This document shows, piece after piece, positions 63,352 through 64,000 of a stretch of DNA of 64,000 nt. Each line of letters opens with the position of its first letter. The stretch's first letter is position 1. Below the pieces are notes generated by a model that searched no databases, was not told where the DNA came from, and worked only from the letters and a program-made list of their open reading frames with translations. Made by a program: the position numbers and the translations under genes. Origin of the DNA: Litoreibacter halocynthiae (GTDB lineage: Bacteria; Pseudomonadota; Alphaproteobacteria; Rhodobacterales; Rhodobacteraceae); assembly GCF_004365635.1 (NCBI RefSeq), contig NZ_SOBH01000001.1:248001-312000 (forward strand), written 5' to 3'.

Positions 63352-63692
63352 CAGATGGCCCTCAGAAGGAAAATGCCCGCAAGGAATGTCGACGCGGCGA
63401 CGGCGCTGGCGGCGGCGGTTTTCTGGCCCGACGTCCATGGCAGGAACTCCAGCGCCATCAGGCGGAGCCCGCCGAGCATGTGGACAGAGAGCAGGAACAC
63501 GAGGCCGAATTCTGCGAACTTGACGATGGGGGTTTCCGCCCAGTGCAGGAACCCGTCCAGTTTTTGCGGCGCGTTGAGCGCGTAGGACAGCACCCAGAAA
63601 TGCGCGGGTAGAAACAGCGCCAAAGCCACACCGGAGATGCGGTGCAGCAGGAACGCGATCCAGAGCGTGTGGGTGCGGTATCCGTGTATCAT
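63351..63692 (-). CDS. SDH-type membrane anchor subunit (SdhC/SdhD-like), second
   Basis: A 113-residue membrane protein with three hydrophobic segments and the HRISGVALALFLPAHFWVLSYALN segment of SdhC-like cytochrome b subunits, plus a further membrane His (VHMLGG) as a candidate heme ligand. It would pass electrons from the flavoprotein to quinone. The ATG at 63692 is used because the open frame before it lies inside the other anchor gene; 4 bases overlap with that gene. Confidence 0.85.
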   Translation of the reverse strand: MIHGYRTHTLWIAFLLHRISGVALALFLPAHFWVLSYALNAPQKLDGFLHWAETPIVKFAEFGLVFLLSVHMLGGLRLMALEFLPWTSGQKTAAASAVAASTFLAGIFLLRAI

Positions 63693-64000
63693 GTTGCCGT
63701 CACCCCATAGACGGCCTGCATCCCGAGGATCAGGAGCAGGGCGAGGACGGCCCATGCGACCGCGTTCAAAGCGGTGCCGCGCAAGCCTGCCCATTCCGAC
63801 AGCACCGTGCGCAGGCCTAAGGCCGCGTGGATGGACACGGCGACGACGAAAGTGCCGTAGAACGCGAACCACAGGATGCTGCCTTGGGTGCGGCCAAGGA
63901 TTTCCGCTGCTGATAGCCCGCCTTGGATGGCGTAGATCATCACCGCGATATGCATCAGCACCAGCGGCGCCATGATCAGCGCCGAGATGCGCTGCGCCAT
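63689..64000 (-). CDS. SDH-type membrane anchor subunit, first (5' end probably cut by the window edge)
   Basis: At least 103 residues with three hydrophobic segments: QRISALIMAPLVLMHIAVMIYA, GTFVVAVSIHAALGLRTVLSEW and a C-terminal helix; the His residues in LMHIA and SIHAALG are heme-ligand candidates. The frame is open to the window edge and the first Met is at the very end, while homologs usually have some residues before this point, so the start may lie outside. It overlaps the second anchor by 4 bases. Confidence 0.8.
   Translation of the reverse strand: MAQRISALIMAPLVLMHIAVMIYAIQGGLSAAEILGRTQGSILWFAFYGTFVVAVSIHAALGLRTVLSEWAGLRGTALNAVAWAVLALLLILGMQAVYGVTAT

Noticed and set aside
1-64000. 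Mobile elements, prophage, CRISPR arrays, toxin-antitoxin pairs or defence systems
   Set aside because: No transposase, integrase, direct-repeat array or toxin-like gene pair was recognised anywhere in the window.

Overview
The window is high-GC, tightly packed DNA from an alphaproteobacterium, most likely a marine Rhodobacteraceae (Roseobacter-group) species. This is judged from the class of genes (TRAP and TctABC carboxylate uptake, Hint-domain protein, small DUF952 and DUF5368-like proteins, MerR-controlled beta-oxidation) and from many ATGA/TAATG start-stop overlaps. I saw no insertion sequence, prophage, CRISPR array or rRNA. One tRNA is present, tRNA-Gly(TCC).

Layout. 1-506: tail of a propionyl-CoA synthetase. 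648-5092: nucleoside salvage operon cdd-deoA-deoB-add-upp. 5161-10344: envelope protein, membrane protein with a degenerate M48-like region, acyl-CoA synthetase, sulfotransferase and an orphan Hint protein. 10427-18600 (minus): fatty-acid oxidation operon (MerR, acyl-CoA dehydrogenase, RHH-like protein, GST, Cys-rich YidD-like protein, small membrane protein, thiolase, FadJ-like enzyme) with a second MerR gene behind it. 18751-24662: two hotdog thioesterases, MATE exporter, pyrD, DUF952 protein, secreted 5'-nucleotidase and a cupredoxin-like protein.

24837-30357 (minus) encodes an acid-sugar route that reads as dehydratase, DHRS6-like 4-dehydrogenase and diketo-acid hydrolase. 30528-45658 (mostly plus) is a second acid-sugar or modified-polyol locus: beta-hydroxyacid dehydrogenases, a DenD-like epimerase-fold enzyme, a GntR regulator with a 13-bp inverted repeat, an enlarged TRAP transporter, two PhyH-type dioxygenases, UxaA, two Gfo/Idh/MocA oxidoreductases, an FAD oxidoreductase and an EamA exporter.

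45694-48883 (minus) is a compact sulfide operon: TDT permease, periplasmic DsrE-like protein, Tat-exported sulfide:quinone oxidoreductase and a DUF5368-like protein. It is preceded by an ATTC-N8-GAAT palindrome (SqrR/BigR type) and an FNR-like box. After the tRNA and xylulokinase comes the most interesting part, 50743-64000. It starts with an acyl-CoA-dehydrogenase-fold protein lacking both usual positions of the catalytic glutamate and resembling 3-sulfinopropionyl-CoA desulfinase. This is followed by LysR regulators, a TctABC importer, a TauE-type (sulfite) exporter, an enolase-superfamily enzyme, and an operon of a class III CoA-transferase, a two-subunit class I fumarase-like hydratase and a succinate-dehydrogenase-like flavoprotein with membrane anchors, in which the flavin-linking His is replaced by Cys. 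My working hypothesis is uptake and CoA-dependent breakdown of an organosulfur or branched dicarboxylic acid with sulfite release and export. No substrate can be proven from sequence alone.
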